In this document: positions 43,253 through 52,158 of the stretch, piece by piece | Layout: each line of letters starts with the position of its first letter | How positions within the stretch are numbered: position 1 is the stretch's first letter | From: Inquilinus sp052078665 | GTDB lineage: Bacteria; Pseudomonadota; Alphaproteobacteria; DSM-16000; Inquilinaceae | Length of the DNA: 64,000 nucleotides | NCBI RefSeq assembly: GCF_052078665.1 | Contig: NZ_JBQJIK010000005.1 | Span: 62,001 to 126,000, forward strand | Direction: 5' to 3' | The notes under the pieces: model-generated | The model's input: the letters and a program-made list of their open reading frames with translations, nothing else | What the model was told of the DNA's origin: nothing | The model's database searches: none | Made by a program: the position numbers and the translations under genes

Positions 43253-43441
43253 GGGGGCTCGTCCGCAGGAGGTCGCCGCCGTGATCGAGCAGGCCGCCCG
43301 GTCGGCCCCGACGGTTGCGTCCGGTGAACCGCGGCGCCGCCTGGCCCCATCGCGCGGGGGGCTGGCGGAGCCCTGCATTCCGGTCGCCGGACAGAGACTT
43401 TGGTATGGGGCCGGAGCTGGGCTCCGGCCGGTCAAACAGCG

Positions 43442-43473
43442 GAGCCGCGGAGCGATCCCTCGCTCCGCGGCTC
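43442..43473. terminator. Bidirectional terminator hairpin
   Basis: A perfect 13-bp stem (gagccgcggagcg with cgctccgcggctc, six-base loop) lies in the gap between convergent genes ending at 43252 and 43516. No long T tract follows. Confidence 0.65.
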
Positions 43474-43515
43474 GGTGTCTTGCCTGGGGCCGGCGCACTC
43501 GGCGCCCGGCGACCC

Positions 43516-43941
43516 TCACTCTCGATAGTTGTCGGCGGCGCCGTCGAGGACGATCGTGCCGCCGTCGATCAGGACCGCCGTGAGGCCGTCTTCGATCGCC
43601 GGCCGCGCGGGCAGAGGAATCCGGCGTCGGGACCGGGCCACCGGGCCTGCAGCCGCGATCCAGAGGTCGATGCCCCGGGCCGAGGCGTGGAGGCGGAGGA
43701 AATGATCCGTGCCGTCCTTGCCGGCACCGTCCCGGGCCGCGAGCCGGATCTCGACCTCTCCCGCCTGCCGCTCCTCCGACGGGCCGAGCGGCTGCCGCGA
43801 GCACGACAGGTGCAAGACGTCCAGCCGGCGGCTGCCCGACGCGTCGCGGCGGGACGTGAATGAGATCGTCCAGCTGAAATACTGGGCATTGCCGGTTTCG
43901 ACATGGCGCCGAATGAAGGCGCCCGATCCGCTCCAGAACAT
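43516..43941 (-). CDS. Small conserved-looking hypothetical protein
   Basis: A 141-residue protein that I do not recognise. The ATG at 43941 has a strong GGGAGGAGG ribosome site. The sequence has balanced, globular composition with a long central beta-rich part (DVLHLSCSRQPLG, GEVEIRLAARDG, DHFLRLHASARGIDLWIAAA) and no signal peptide, membrane helix or cysteine motif. It reads like a small soluble protein. It lies between the importer operon, with which it converges, and the response-regulator genes on the same strand. Coding status is supported by the ribosome site and sequence character only. Confidence 0.5.
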   Translation of the reverse strand: MFWSGSGAFIRRHVETGNAQYFSWTISFTSRRDASGSRRLDVLHLSCSRQPLGPSEERQAGEVEIRLAARDGAGKDGTDHFLRLHASARGIDLWIAAAGPVARSRRRIPLPARPAIEDGLTAVLIDGGTIVLDGAADNYRE

Positions 43942-44084
43942 CGCCTCCTCCCAATTCTGTGATCGTCGAGACAGTCACAGCATGGCGGACGGTGTGGGGC
44001 GGACCCATTCCACTGTGGTTTGCGCCGGCTGGCGTTTTCGGTGGCGGGGGATAGACCTAGGTATAGGTCGCCGATGCGCCGGGA

Positions 44085-44468
44085 TCAGCTCGGCCGGGCC
44101 TCGCGCCGCAGCGCCGAGGCCAGGCATCCGATCAGCACCTCGGCATCGACCGGCTTCTCCAGGAAGCCGTGGGCGCCGCCGGCCAGGGCCTTCGACCGCG
44201 TCGCCGCGTCGGTGTAGGAGGTCATGAAGATCATCGGGGAGGACCCGCCCTGCGCGTTCAGCAGCGCCTGCAGGTCGAGGCCGGTCATTCCCCCCATCCG
44301 GACGTCCACGACCATGCAGGCCACCGCGGACCGGCCCGGGAAGGCCAGGAACTCCTCCGCCGAGGCGAAGGGCAGCGCGCTGTAGCCGAGCGAGGACAGG
44401 AGATCCTCCAGCGCCTCGCGGATGGCCTGGTCGTCGTCGATGACGGCAATGACGGGGGAATGGGACAC
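44085..44468 (-). CDS. Single-domain response regulator (CheY/FixJ-receiver type)
   Basis: A 127-residue receiver domain with no output domain. It shows the acidic pocket DDD (11-13), the phosphoacceptor Asp55 in CMVVDVRMGGMTGLDL, the switch Thr/Ser in IFMTSY and the conserved Lys in FLEKPVD. The start is GTG at 44468 with GAGG upstream. It is encoded downstream of a sensor kinase and FixJ-like regulator on the same strand, about 120 bases from the latter. It may act as a phosphate sink or through protein contacts, or feed back on the kinase. Confidence 0.9.
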   Translation of the reverse strand: MSHSPVIAVIDDDQAIREALEDLLSSLGYSALPFASAEEFLAFPGRSAVACMVVDVRMGGMTGLDLQALLNAQGGSSPMIFMTSYTDAATRSKALAGGAHGFLEKPVDAEVLIGCLASALRREARPS

Positions 44469-44587
44469 GATACCTCGGCGGACGGCAAAACGGGACTAAG
44501 GCCCGCCCATCCTGGATAGCCGAGGGTCCGCCGCGCGGATACCATACATAGGTTCAGGACGAAGCGGCTGTCCGTCCAGGCCGGGCG

Positions 44588-45220
44588 TCACCGCTCCAGC
44601 AGCTCCGTTTTCCGCACCAGGTCGGCGACCGAGCGGACGGCCATCTTCCGCATGACGTTGCCGCGGTGCAGCTTGACCGTGATCTCGCTGATGCCGAGCA
44701 GGCCGGCGATCTGCTTGTTCATCAGCCCCTTCACCACCGCCGCCATGACCTCGGTCTCGCGCGGGGTCAGGGTGGCGGCCAGCGCCGCCACCTCCTTGGC
44801 CGCCGCGGCGTCCCGGCGCTGTGCCATGTCCTTGTCGATGGCGGCGGCCACCGCATCCAGCATGTCCTGGTCGCGGAACGGCTTGGTCAGGAAATCCATC
44901 GCCCCGGCCTTCATCGCCCGCACGCTCATCGGGATGTCGCCATGGCCGGTCATGAAGATGATCGGGCGGGTGTTGCCGGTGCGGGCCAGCTGGGCCTGCA
45001 GGTCCAGCCCGCTGAGGCCCGGCAGGCGGACATCGAGGATCAGGCAGCCGGGCCGGTCGGTCGGGGCGGCGTCGAGCAGCTCCCGGGTCGAGCCGAAGCT
45101 TTTCGTCTCGATCCCGATCGAGCGCAGCAGATCGGTCAGCGCCTCGCGGATGCCCTCATCGTCGTCGACGATGAGGACGAGGGGCGTGGCGGCGGGCGCG
45201 GTTCCGGCTGGTGCTTTCAT
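44588..45220 (-). CDS. FixJ/NarL-type response regulator with LuxR HTH
   Basis: A 210-residue two-domain regulator. The receiver has VDDDEG near residue 18, phosphoacceptor Asp63 in LILDVRLPGLSGLDL, Thr in IFMTGHGDIPMSVRAMKAGA and Lys in FLTKPF. The output domain is a LuxR-type helix-turn-helix: LTPRETEVMAAVVKGLMNKQIAGLLGISEITVKLHRGNVMRKM. The MTGHGDIPMSVRAMKAGA segment is strongly FixJ-like. Its ATG overlaps the kinase stop by four bases, so the two form a cognate pair. Targets are unknown. Confidence 0.93.
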   Translation of the reverse strand: MKAPAGTAPAATPLVLIVDDDEGIREALTDLLRSIGIETKSFGSTRELLDAAPTDRPGCLILDVRLPGLSGLDLQAQLARTGNTRPIIFMTGHGDIPMSVRAMKAGAMDFLTKPFRDQDMLDAVAAAIDKDMAQRRDAAAAKEVAALAATLTPRETEVMAAVVKGLMNKQIAGLLGISEITVKLHRGNVMRKMAVRSVADLVRKTELLER

Positions 45221-46842
45221 GACGTTTGCGCGGTGTCCGTCGGCAGCGCGAACTCGAACACCGCTCCCCCCTGCTCGTGAGTCCTGGCCGTCAACCGTCC
45301 GCCATATGTCTCGATGGTCGAGCGGCAGATCGCAAGCCCCATTCCCATGCCGCCCTTCTTGGTCGTGAAGAACGGCTCGAACAGCCGGGCCTGGAGCTCG
45401 TCGGGAATGCCCCTGCCGCGATCGCGGATCGCGACGCGCACCTCCGGCGCCTCGGGCCCGGCGGGCCCCGCGGGCCCGTCGACGCTGACCGTCAGCTCGC
45501 GCGCGGCGGCCGCCGCATCAGCCATGGCGTGCAGACCGTTGGTCATCAGGTTGATCAGCACCTGCTGCAGCGCCACGCGAACGGCCCGGATCGGCGGGAT
45601 CGACGGCGCGAATTGCGTCACGACCGTCGCGGCATGGGTGCTCAGCTCGGTCTCCAGCAGCGCGATCGTCTCCTCGATCAGCTCGCGTAGATCGATCGCT
45701 TCGTCGCTGCGCTGGTCGCGCACCAGCTGGCCGCGCGTGCGCTGCACGATCTCGGCGGCGCGCCGGCCGTCCCGCACCGTCCGCTCCGCCGCCCGCACCG
45801 CCGCTTCGATGTCGGGCGGATCCTTGCCGAGCCAGCGCAGGCAGGTCTGGGCGTTCATCACCACGGCGCCGAGCGGCTGGTTGATCTCATGCGCGATCGA
45901 GGCCGACAGCGCGCCGACCGTCGCCGCCCGCGACGCCCGCGCCAGCTCGGCCTGGACGGCGAGCTGGGTCTGCTGGATCTGCTCGCTCTGGGTCACATCG
46001 ACCATGGCGACGACCACGCGGCCGAACTCGTCCGCCTCGTCCGGGAAGGTGATGCCGAGCAGGACAGTCATCACCCGCCCGTCCGCCGCGACCAGCTTCG
46101 CCCTTCCCTCGAACTGGCTGCTGCCCTCGGCCACCGCGGTCAGGACCGCCAGCGGGGCAGGGTCGTCGGCCGGCAGGAAGCGCTCGATCGGGCCCAGCGC
46201 CTCGGCGGGCGACGGCAGCCGCAGCAGCTCCGCCGTCGCGTCGTTGACATGCACGGTCCGGATCCGCCGGACGCAGTCCCGGGCGAAGGCGGGGTGCGCG
46301 CGGGCATGGGCGGCGAGGTCGTGCACGCCCTGCTGCCGCAGCGCCGCGAGCATGGCCCTGACCTCGGAGAAGTCCTGCTCCCACAGCGAGACGGGGGCCT
46401 GCTCGAAGATCGACCGGTACCGCTTCTCGCTGCGGGCCAGGGCGGCGTTCGCCTGCACCAGGGACTGCTTCGATGCCTGGTCGCGCAGCAGCAGCACCGT
46501 GGTGATGCCGATCGCCGCCAGCGAGATGCCGCAGCGGACCACGGCCGAGGCATCCGCCCCCTGGCCGTGCGAGATGAAGAAGGAGAGAACCGCGAGGCCG
46601 GCACAGGCCAGCGCCAGGAGGATGAGGCCGCGCCGCGAGAAGGTGTCCGAGGCCGCCAGCATCACCAGCACATAGAGCACCGCGATGGCGCCGGTGACAT
46701 CGGTGAAGGTGTCGACGACGAAGACGGCCGCACCCAGCAGCAGCGCCAGCAGGCGGTGCCGGCGGCGGCGCTGGATCCGCGCCAAGCCAGGCCCGGAACC
46801 GGGCGCGAGGTCGGCGGGCATCTCTGCGGCGTCGCGGCTCAT
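45217..46842 (-). CDS. Membrane-bound PAS sensor histidine kinase
   Basis: A 541-residue kinase. Residues ~30-118 hold three to four membrane helices with very short loops. A coiled linker leads to a PAS-like domain (~140-285). The dimerisation and phosphoacceptor helix contains His318 in SIAHEINQPLGAVVMNAQTCLRW, the HisKA form found in FixL- and DctB-like kinases. The ATPase domain has DRGRGIPDELQARLFEPFFTTKKGGMGMGLAICRSTIETYGG. No heme-binding PAS signature is obvious. It overlaps its FixJ-like regulator by four bases; the signal is unknown. Confidence 0.92.
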   Translation of the reverse strand: MSRDAAEMPADLAPGSGPGLARIQRRRRHRLLALLLGAAVFVVDTFTDVTGAIAVLYVLVMLAASDTFSRRGLILLALACAGLAVLSFFISHGQGADASAVVRCGISLAAIGITTVLLLRDQASKQSLVQANAALARSEKRYRSIFEQAPVSLWEQDFSEVRAMLAALRQQGVHDLAAHARAHPAFARDCVRRIRTVHVNDATAELLRLPSPAEALGPIERFLPADDPAPLAVLTAVAEGSSQFEGRAKLVAADGRVMTVLLGITFPDEADEFGRVVVAMVDVTQSEQIQQTQLAVQAELARASRAATVGALSASIAHEINQPLGAVVMNAQTCLRWLGKDPPDIEAAVRAAERTVRDGRRAAEIVQRTRGQLVRDQRSDEAIDLRELIEETIALLETELSTHAATVVTQFAPSIPPIRAVRVALQQVLINLMTNGLHAMADAAAAARELTVSVDGPAGPAGPEAPEVRVAIRDRGRGIPDELQARLFEPFFTTKKGGMGMGLAICRSTIETYGGRLTARTHEQGGAVFEFALPTDTAQTS

Positions 46843-46858
46843 CGAGGCGGCAACCTTC

Positions 46859-47542
46859 TCAGTCGACCGAGCGGACCCGGTCGGAGTCGAGGATGCGGCG
46901 GGCGAAGTCCGGCATGGTCAGGCCGCCGCGGACCGCGGCGTCGAGCGCCGCCTCCTTCTGCCGGATCGCGGCCAGGCGGTCGACCACCGCGGCCAGGCGC
47001 TCCCGCGGGATCACCACCACGCCGTCGAGGTCGCCGACCAGCACGTCCCCGGACTCGACCCGCACCCCGCCGACCACGACCGGCAGCCCGGCCGTGCCCG
47101 GCCCTTGCCGCGCCGGCGAGTTCGGGGTGATGCCGGCCGCGAACACCGGCAGCCCGACCTGGCGCAGGCCGGCCAGATCGCGCACCAGCCCGTCGGTCAC
47201 CAGCGCCACCGCGCCCTTGTTGCGAGCCATGCCGGCGACCAGGTCGCCGATCACCGCCGTGCCCTCATAGCCGCCGGCGGCGCAGACCAGCACGTCGCCC
47301 GGCCCGGCGATGTCGAGCGCGGCGAACACCGCCAGATTGTCGGCCGGGCCGCAGTCGCAGGTCACCGCGACGCCGACGAAGCCGGCGGGATCGACCGGCT
47401 TGATCCGGTGGTGCAGTGCGCCCGAGCCGTCCATGGCGTCGACGGCGAAGCCGGTCTGGATGCCTTGCAAGGCCTCGACCAGCGCCGGGTCCGGCCGGGC
47501 GAAGCGGCGGCGAATCGTCAGCAGCGGCGGATCGTCGATCAT
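46859..47542 (-). CDS. RraA-like protein (HMG/CHA aldolase or RraA family)
   Basis: A 227-residue protein of the RraA fold. Family features are AVDAMDGSG, the CDCGPADNLAVFAALDIAGPGDVLVCAAGG stretch, GDLVAGMARNKGAVALVTDGLVRD (the substrate-loop GxxxxxxG...DGxxRD) and the C-terminal VESGDVLVGDLDGVVVIP, which is strongly conserved. Members with metal-binding residues act as class II 4-hydroxy-4-methyl-2-oxoglutarate/oxaloacetate lyases, while E. coli RraA instead inhibits RNase E. ATG at 47542 with AAGGGG upstream is preferred to 47605. Its physiological role is undecided. Confidence 0.85.
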   Translation of the reverse strand: MIDDPPLLTIRRRFARPDPALVEALQGIQTGFAVDAMDGSGALHHRIKPVDPAGFVGVAVTCDCGPADNLAVFAALDIAGPGDVLVCAAGGYEGTAVIGDLVAGMARNKGAVALVTDGLVRDLAGLRQVGLPVFAAGITPNSPARQGPGTAGLPVVVGGVRVESGDVLVGDLDGVVVIPRERLAAVVDRLAAIRQKEAALDAAVRGGLTMPDFARRILDSDRVRSVD

Positions 47543-47637
47543 GGCGCACCCCTTTGGCGACAGGCCCATCGCCCGGGCGAACGCTATACCGCCCGGCAAA
47601 GCCAAGGCAACAGCACGGGGACGTCGGGCGGGAAGGG

Positions 47638-47712
<75 letters not shown>

Positions 47713-47769
47713 GCCGCAGGGCGGGCACCCTATACAGGGCGCACGCCGCAGCGTCAACGGCGGCGCGGC

Positions 47770-48720
47770 TCAGGCCGTGGCGGCCGGGACCACGGCCGTG
47801 CCGCCGGCCGGCGGCACCGGCGCGGGTAGGAAGGCGTCGATCTCGACCGGCGCCGGCGCCAGGCCGCGGGCGGGACCGGGGAGGCGCCAGGCCAGCGTGT
47901 CGAAGCCGTGGCAGTGGTCGCACAGCGCCGCCGGCACGAAATCCGGCTCCAGCCCCACCGCCTTGTGGGCGAAATCCAGCGCCTGGGACAGGTTGCCCGC
48001 GTCCTCGGCCTCGCGGCTGCGCTCGACCAGGATGCGGGTCTTGAAGCGCCGCCCGTCCTCGGCCGGGATCGCCTTGACCCGCACCGAATGGGCGAGGCTG
48101 AGCTGGGCGTCGGCCCAGCGATGCTGCGCCACCTCCAGGTCGAAGCAGGCGCGGTGGGTCCAGGCCGCGTCCGGCCGCAGCGACCGGGCGCGCTGCGCCA
48201 TCTCCAGCGCCTGCAGCGATTCCTTGTGGCGCAGCGACTGGTTCAGCAGGCCGCGCAGGCCCAGGAACTCCATGTCCGGCCGGCGCAGCATCGCCTCGAA
48301 ATAGCGGGTCGCGGCGGTGTCGTCGCCGGCCAGCTGCGCCGCCTGGGCGGACAGCAGCAGGGTCAGCGGCGGCTCGTCCAGCAGCACATCGGCCTTGCGG
48401 GCGAAGCGCCGCGCCGCCTCGGCGTCGCCGGCGGCGACCGCGACCATGCCGCGGGTCAGGGCGCGATAGCCCTTCTCGCGGCGGGCGAAGCGGCGGCCCT
48501 CGACAAAGCGGCCGGGGGCCCGGCGCAGCGAGCGCCAGAAGCGGTAGAGATACGCCGCCAGCAGCATCAGCGCCGCCGCGGCCGCCACCAGCACCGCGAC
48601 CGAGGTCTCGATCACCCGGCCCTGCCACTGGATCTCGACATGGCCCGGCCGGTCCGCCAGCCAGACCGCGACCGCGATCAGGATGGCCAGCTTGAGGGCG
48701 TAGATCAGCAGACGCTTCAT
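47770..48720 (-). CDS. hemY: HemY-like TPR membrane protein, apparently lacking an internal segment
   Basis: A 316-residue protein of the proteobacterial HemY family, not protoporphyrinogen oxidase. The N-terminus has two membrane helices (LLIYALKLAILIAVAVWLA and SVAVLVAAAAALMLLAAYLY), then FWRSLRRAPGRFVEGRRFARREKGYRALTRGMVAVAAGD and TPR-like repeats, as usual. After LEPDFVPAAL it jumps to CDHCHGFDTLAWR, the extreme C-terminal zinc-knuckle half seen in alphaproteobacterial HemYs. The second TPR block and the first CxxC are missing, and the protein is shorter than the family norm. It is the last gene of hemC-hemD/Mic60-hemY, overlapping its neighbour by four bases. Confidence 0.8.
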   Translation of the reverse strand: MKRLLIYALKLAILIAVAVWLADRPGHVEIQWQGRVIETSVAVLVAAAAALMLLAAYLYRFWRSLRRAPGRFVEGRRFARREKGYRALTRGMVAVAAGDAEAARRFARKADVLLDEPPLTLLLSAQAAQLAGDDTAATRYFEAMLRRPDMEFLGLRGLLNQSLRHKESLQALEMAQRARSLRPDAAWTHRACFDLEVAQHRWADAQLSLAHSVRVKAIPAEDGRRFKTRILVERSREAEDAGNLSQALDFAHKAVGLEPDFVPAALCDHCHGFDTLAWRLPGPARGLAPAPVEIDAFLPAPVPPAGGTAVVPAATA

Positions 48721-51095
48721 GGCGCCTTCGGGGGCTGGGTGTCACCGGCGCTCGTCGCCGCGGACAGGCGCTGCACCGCCAAAGCGGACAGGCTCTGCAG
48801 CGCCGATTCGGCCGAAAGCCTGGCCTCGGCCTGGCCGCGCCAGGGCGCCATCGCCGAGGCCGCGGGGCCGTTCAGGCCCTTGACCGCCTCGACCGCGCCG
48901 GCCAGGTCGCCGCGCTGCAGCCGGCCTTCGGCCCGGGCCAGCACGGCGTTGGTGTCGGTGCCCTCGACCTCGCCCGGGGCCGGGCGGACCGTGACCAGGT
49001 CCTGCACCACCGAGAGGCTGCGGTCGACCCAGTCGCCGCTCTCCGGCTGGTCGGCCTTGCGCGCCGCCTCCGCCGCCTGGACGAAGCCGGTGGCCAGGGC
49101 GGCGCGGCTGGGCACGCCCTTCGCCGCCGGCTCCAGCGCCGCCACGGCATTGGCCAGGCCGGGATCGTTCTGGGCCAGGCCGCGCAGCAGGGCCAGCGTC
49201 TCGTCCAGCGGCGCTCCGGTGTCCAGGGCGCTGCGCAGCTGGCCGGCGGCCAGGCTCAGCGCCTGGGCGCCGGTGTCGCTGTTGCGCAGCCGCTCGACCG
49301 TCGCCTTGACCGCGTCGACCTGCTGCGGCAGCGCCGCCCGGGGGCTGCCATTGGCCTGGGAACCGGAGGACAGGGTGGCGACGGTGTCGCCCAGCGTCTT
49401 GACCGCGGCCTGGGCCGATTCCAGCGCCGCGACCCGGGCCTCCAGCGCCGCCACGGCCTCGGGGGCAGGGGCCGCCGGGGCAGGGGCCGCCGGGGCGGGC
49501 TGCTGCTGCGGCGCCGTGCCGGCCAGTTGGTCCAGCCTCTGCTGGATCGCGTCGACCCGGGCGGCCAGGTCGGCGCGGCCCTTCTCGATCGCGGCGGGGT
49601 CGATCGGGCCGCCGGGCGGCTTCTCCAGGGTCTCGACCCGCTTGCCCAGCCCGTCGATCGCCTCGGCGGTGCCGGAGGGCAGGTCGGCCAGGCGCTTCTC
49701 GATGAAGGCGACGCGGTCGCCCAGCGTCGGCGAGCCCTGCGGCGCCGGGGTGGGGGTGGAGGGGCCGAACAGCTTCGGCGACCACATCGGCGCGGTGACC
49801 GAGATCGCGGCGAAGATGACGGCGACGCCCGCCGCATACCAGGCCGAGCGCGCAGGGTTGCCCGGCGGCTCGGCCGGGGGCGGCGGCGGGATGGTCGGCG
49901 GGCCGACCCGCGGCGGGCCGGGCGGGTTCTCCGGCTCGGACAGCTCGGCCGGCTCGGGCGCGCCTTCCTCCGGCGTGGCCGGTCGGGTGCGCGCCAGCTC
50001 GGCCGGGTCGAGCGCGATGCCGTGGGTCCTGGCCGCGGCCAGGATGTCGGCGTGGCGCTGCTCCGGGATGGCGTTGCGCCGCTTCCAGCCTTGCACCGTG
50101 GTCACCGGCACGGTCAGCTTCGCCGCCATCGGGCGGATGCCGCCGAAGGCCTCGATCACCCGCTCGGTCGGGGTCAGCGGCCCCTCGCTCGGAAGCGCCA
50201 GGGCGTCCTCGGGAAGCGGTGCGGCGGCGGCGGCCGTCTCGTCGGCGGAACCCGGCTGAGCCTGGCCCGGCTGAGAGGTGGCCGACACGTCGTCCGGCTG
50301 CTGGGACTCAGGGCCGGGGGCCGCTGCTTCGCCTGGCTTGTCGGGGGTCGGGTCCATACCGTTCGCCGTCCTCGTCTCTTGCTCAGCGGGAAAATCGGAA
50401 AGCCGCGCCAGCAGCGACGGCGAATCCGGCCTGTCCGCGATTCGCACCGCCCGCCAGGGCGACGGATCCAGCGCCTGGGCGACGGCCGGGCTCAGGCAGA
50501 CCGCCGTCAGCCCGGCGAGGCGATGGGTCAGTTCGACCCGGGCCGCGAGGGTAGCAAAGACCTTCGCGGTGCGGGGAGAGAAAAACACCACGCCCGCCAG
50601 CCCGGGGTCGGCCAGGGCGGCCATCGCCGCCGAGGGCAGTGCCGCCGCCGGCCGGGCGCGGTACAGCACGATCCGCCGCACGGTGAAGCCGGCGAGCAGG
50701 GCGGGCAGGTCGCGCGCCACCTCTTCGCCCGACGGGTGCAGCAGCACCCCGGCCGCGGGGTCCAGCCGGGCGCGGGCCAGCTCGGCCAGGTCGTCGCCGT
50801 CGCCGGCGGCGCTGGCCACGTCGCGGAAGCCCAGCGACCGGGCCAGCTCGGCGGTGGCGTCGCCGACCGCCAGCACCGGCAGGTCGCGCCGCGTCACCCG
50901 CCGGGCGAAGGCGTCGATGCCGTTGCGGCTGGTGGCCAGCACCGCCTGCACGTCGCCGAGGTCGATCGGGCCGGGATCGACCGGCTCGATCTCCAGGATC
51001 GGGGCGACCACCGGGTCCAGGCCGCGATCGCGCATCGCGTCGGCGAAGCGCTCGGCCTCTTCCCGCGGCCGGGTGACCAGCCAGCGCGTCATCAT
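48717..51095 (-). CDS. hemD: Uroporphyrinogen-III synthase fused to a Mic60/mitofilin-like membrane protein
   Basis: One uninterrupted 792-residue frame. Residues 1-~238 are a HemD domain (WLVTRPREEAERFADAMRDRGLDPVVAPILEIEPV, ATSRNGIDAFARR, VVFFSPRTAKVF), which closes hydroxymethylbilane into uroporphyrinogen III. Residues ~310-365 hold a small helix-turn-helix-like segment (IEAFGGIRPMAAKLTVPVTTVQGWKRRNAIP). A proline-rich stretch and one membrane helix (~428-448, WYAAGVAVIFAAISVTAPMW) precede a coiled-coil periplasmic part like the alphaproteobacterial Mic60 homologue. These are normally two neighbouring genes. An internal ATG at 50357 (residue 247) could start a separate Mic60 product but has only a distant GAGG. 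Confidence 0.85.
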   Translation of the reverse strand: MMTRWLVTRPREEAERFADAMRDRGLDPVVAPILEIEPVDPGPIDLGDVQAVLATSRNGIDAFARRVTRRDLPVLAVGDATAELARSLGFRDVASAAGDGDDLAELARARLDPAAGVLLHPSGEEVARDLPALLAGFTVRRIVLYRARPAAALPSAAMAALADPGLAGVVFFSPRTAKVFATLAARVELTHRLAGLTAVCLSPAVAQALDPSPWRAVRIADRPDSPSLLARLSDFPAEQETRTANGMDPTPDKPGEAAAPGPESQQPDDVSATSQPGQAQPGSADETAAAAAPLPEDALALPSEGPLTPTERVIEAFGGIRPMAAKLTVPVTTVQGWKRRNAIPEQRHADILAAARTHGIALDPAELARTRPATPEEGAPEPAELSEPENPPGPPRVGPPTIPPPPPAEPPGNPARSAWYAAGVAVIFAAISVTAPMWSPKLFGPSTPTPAPQGSPTLGDRVAFIEKRLADLPSGTAEAIDGLGKRVETLEKPPGGPIDPAAIEKGRADLAARVDAIQQRLDQLAGTAPQQQPAPAAPAPAAPAPEAVAALEARVAALESAQAAVKTLGDTVATLSSGSQANGSPRAALPQQVDAVKATVERLRNSDTGAQALSLAAGQLRSALDTGAPLDETLALLRGLAQNDPGLANAVAALEPAAKGVPSRAALATGFVQAAEAARKADQPESGDWVDRSLSVVQDLVTVRPAPGEVEGTDTNAVLARAEGRLQRGDLAGAVEAVKGLNGPAASAMAPWRGQAEARLSAESALQSLSALAVQRLSAATSAGDTQPPKAP

Positions 51096-52036
51096 CCGGC
51101 CAGGAAGCGCGGGCCGATGCGGCGGCGCAGGGCCGCGCCGGCCTCGGTGCCCAGCCGCGCCGCCTCGGACCGATGGCCCTGGCGCCGGTCCTCATGCATC
51201 TCACTGCCGTCCGGCAGGGCGACGCGGGAGGTCAGGGTCAGCGTGTCGTTCGGGCCTAGCTCGGCCAGCGCCGCGATCGGGGTGCGGCAGCTGCCGTCCA
51301 GCGCCGCCAGCAGGGCACGCTCGGCCGCCACCCGGTCGCCGGTGTCGCGGTCATGGATCGGGGCCAGCAGGGCGCGCACCCGGTCGTCCGCCTCGCGGCA
51401 TTCGATGCCGATGGCGCCCTGGGCCACCGCCGGCAGCATCTCCTGCGGGTCGAGCACGGCCGAGACCCGGTCGGCCCGGCCCAGGCGTCTCAGCCCGGCC
51501 AGGGCCAGCAGGGTGGCGTCGACCGTGCCGGCATCCAGCTTGGCTAGGCGGGTGTCGACATTGCCGCGGAACGGGACGACCTGGAGGTCGGGCCGCAGCG
51601 CCAGCAGCTGCGCCTGCCGCCGCAGGCTGGAGGTGCCGACCACCGCGCCCGGCTTCAGCGCCGCCAGGCTGGCGGGGCCGGCCAGGGCGGCGTCGCGGGC
51701 GAACAGCGCGTCGCGCGGGTCCTCGCGCGGCAGCAGGGCGCCGATGATCAGCCCGTCCGGCAGCCGGGTCGGCATGTCCTTCATCGAATGGACGGCGATG
51801 TCCAGGCTGCCGTCCAAGAGGCCGTCCTCGATCTCCTTGGTGAACAGGCCCTTGCCGCCGATCTCGGACAGCGGCCGGTCCTGCACCCGGTCGCCGGTGG
51901 TGCGGACGACCTGGATCTCGACCGCGCCGGGGGCCGCCAGGGCCGGATGCGCCGCGATCAGACGCCGCCGCGTCTCCTCGGCCTGGGCGAGGGCAAGGGC
52001 GCTGCCGCGCGTGCCGATGCGGAGAACGGTGTCCAT
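51092..52036 (-). CDS. hemC: Porphobilinogen deaminase (hydroxymethylbilane synthase)
   Basis: A 314-residue enzyme that joins four porphobilinogens into hydroxymethylbilane. It starts with LRIGTRGSALALAQAE and shows GGKGLFTKEIEDGLLDGSLDIAVHSMKDMPT, GTSSLRRQAQLL, FRGNVDTRLAKLD and the dipyrromethane-cofactor cysteine in DGSCRTPIAA (near residue 248). The next gene, hemD, starts inside its stop (four-base overlap), matching consecutive pathway steps. ATG at 52036 gives the canonical N-terminus; the ATG at 52129 is too far upstream. Confidence 0.96.
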   Translation of the reverse strand: MDTVLRIGTRGSALALAQAEETRRRLIAAHPALAAPGAVEIQVVRTTGDRVQDRPLSEIGGKGLFTKEIEDGLLDGSLDIAVHSMKDMPTRLPDGLIIGALLPREDPRDALFARDAALAGPASLAALKPGAVVGTSSLRRQAQLLALRPDLQVVPFRGNVDTRLAKLDAGTVDATLLALAGLRRLGRADRVSAVLDPQEMLPAVAQGAIGIECREADDRVRALLAPIHDRDTGDRVAAERALLAALDGSCRTPIAALAELGPNDTLTLTSRVALPDGSEMHEDRRQGHRSEAARLGTEAGAALRRRIGPRFLAG

Positions 52037-52158
52037 GGCCCGACTTCTAGAAGCCCGGCGCCCGCCGGGCAAGCCGCGCCGGTCGGTTGCGGCGACGTGG
52101 CCATTCGACGAGGGTGACGGCCTTGCCAAATTTTGCCAAGACGGTCATTCTTCCCATC

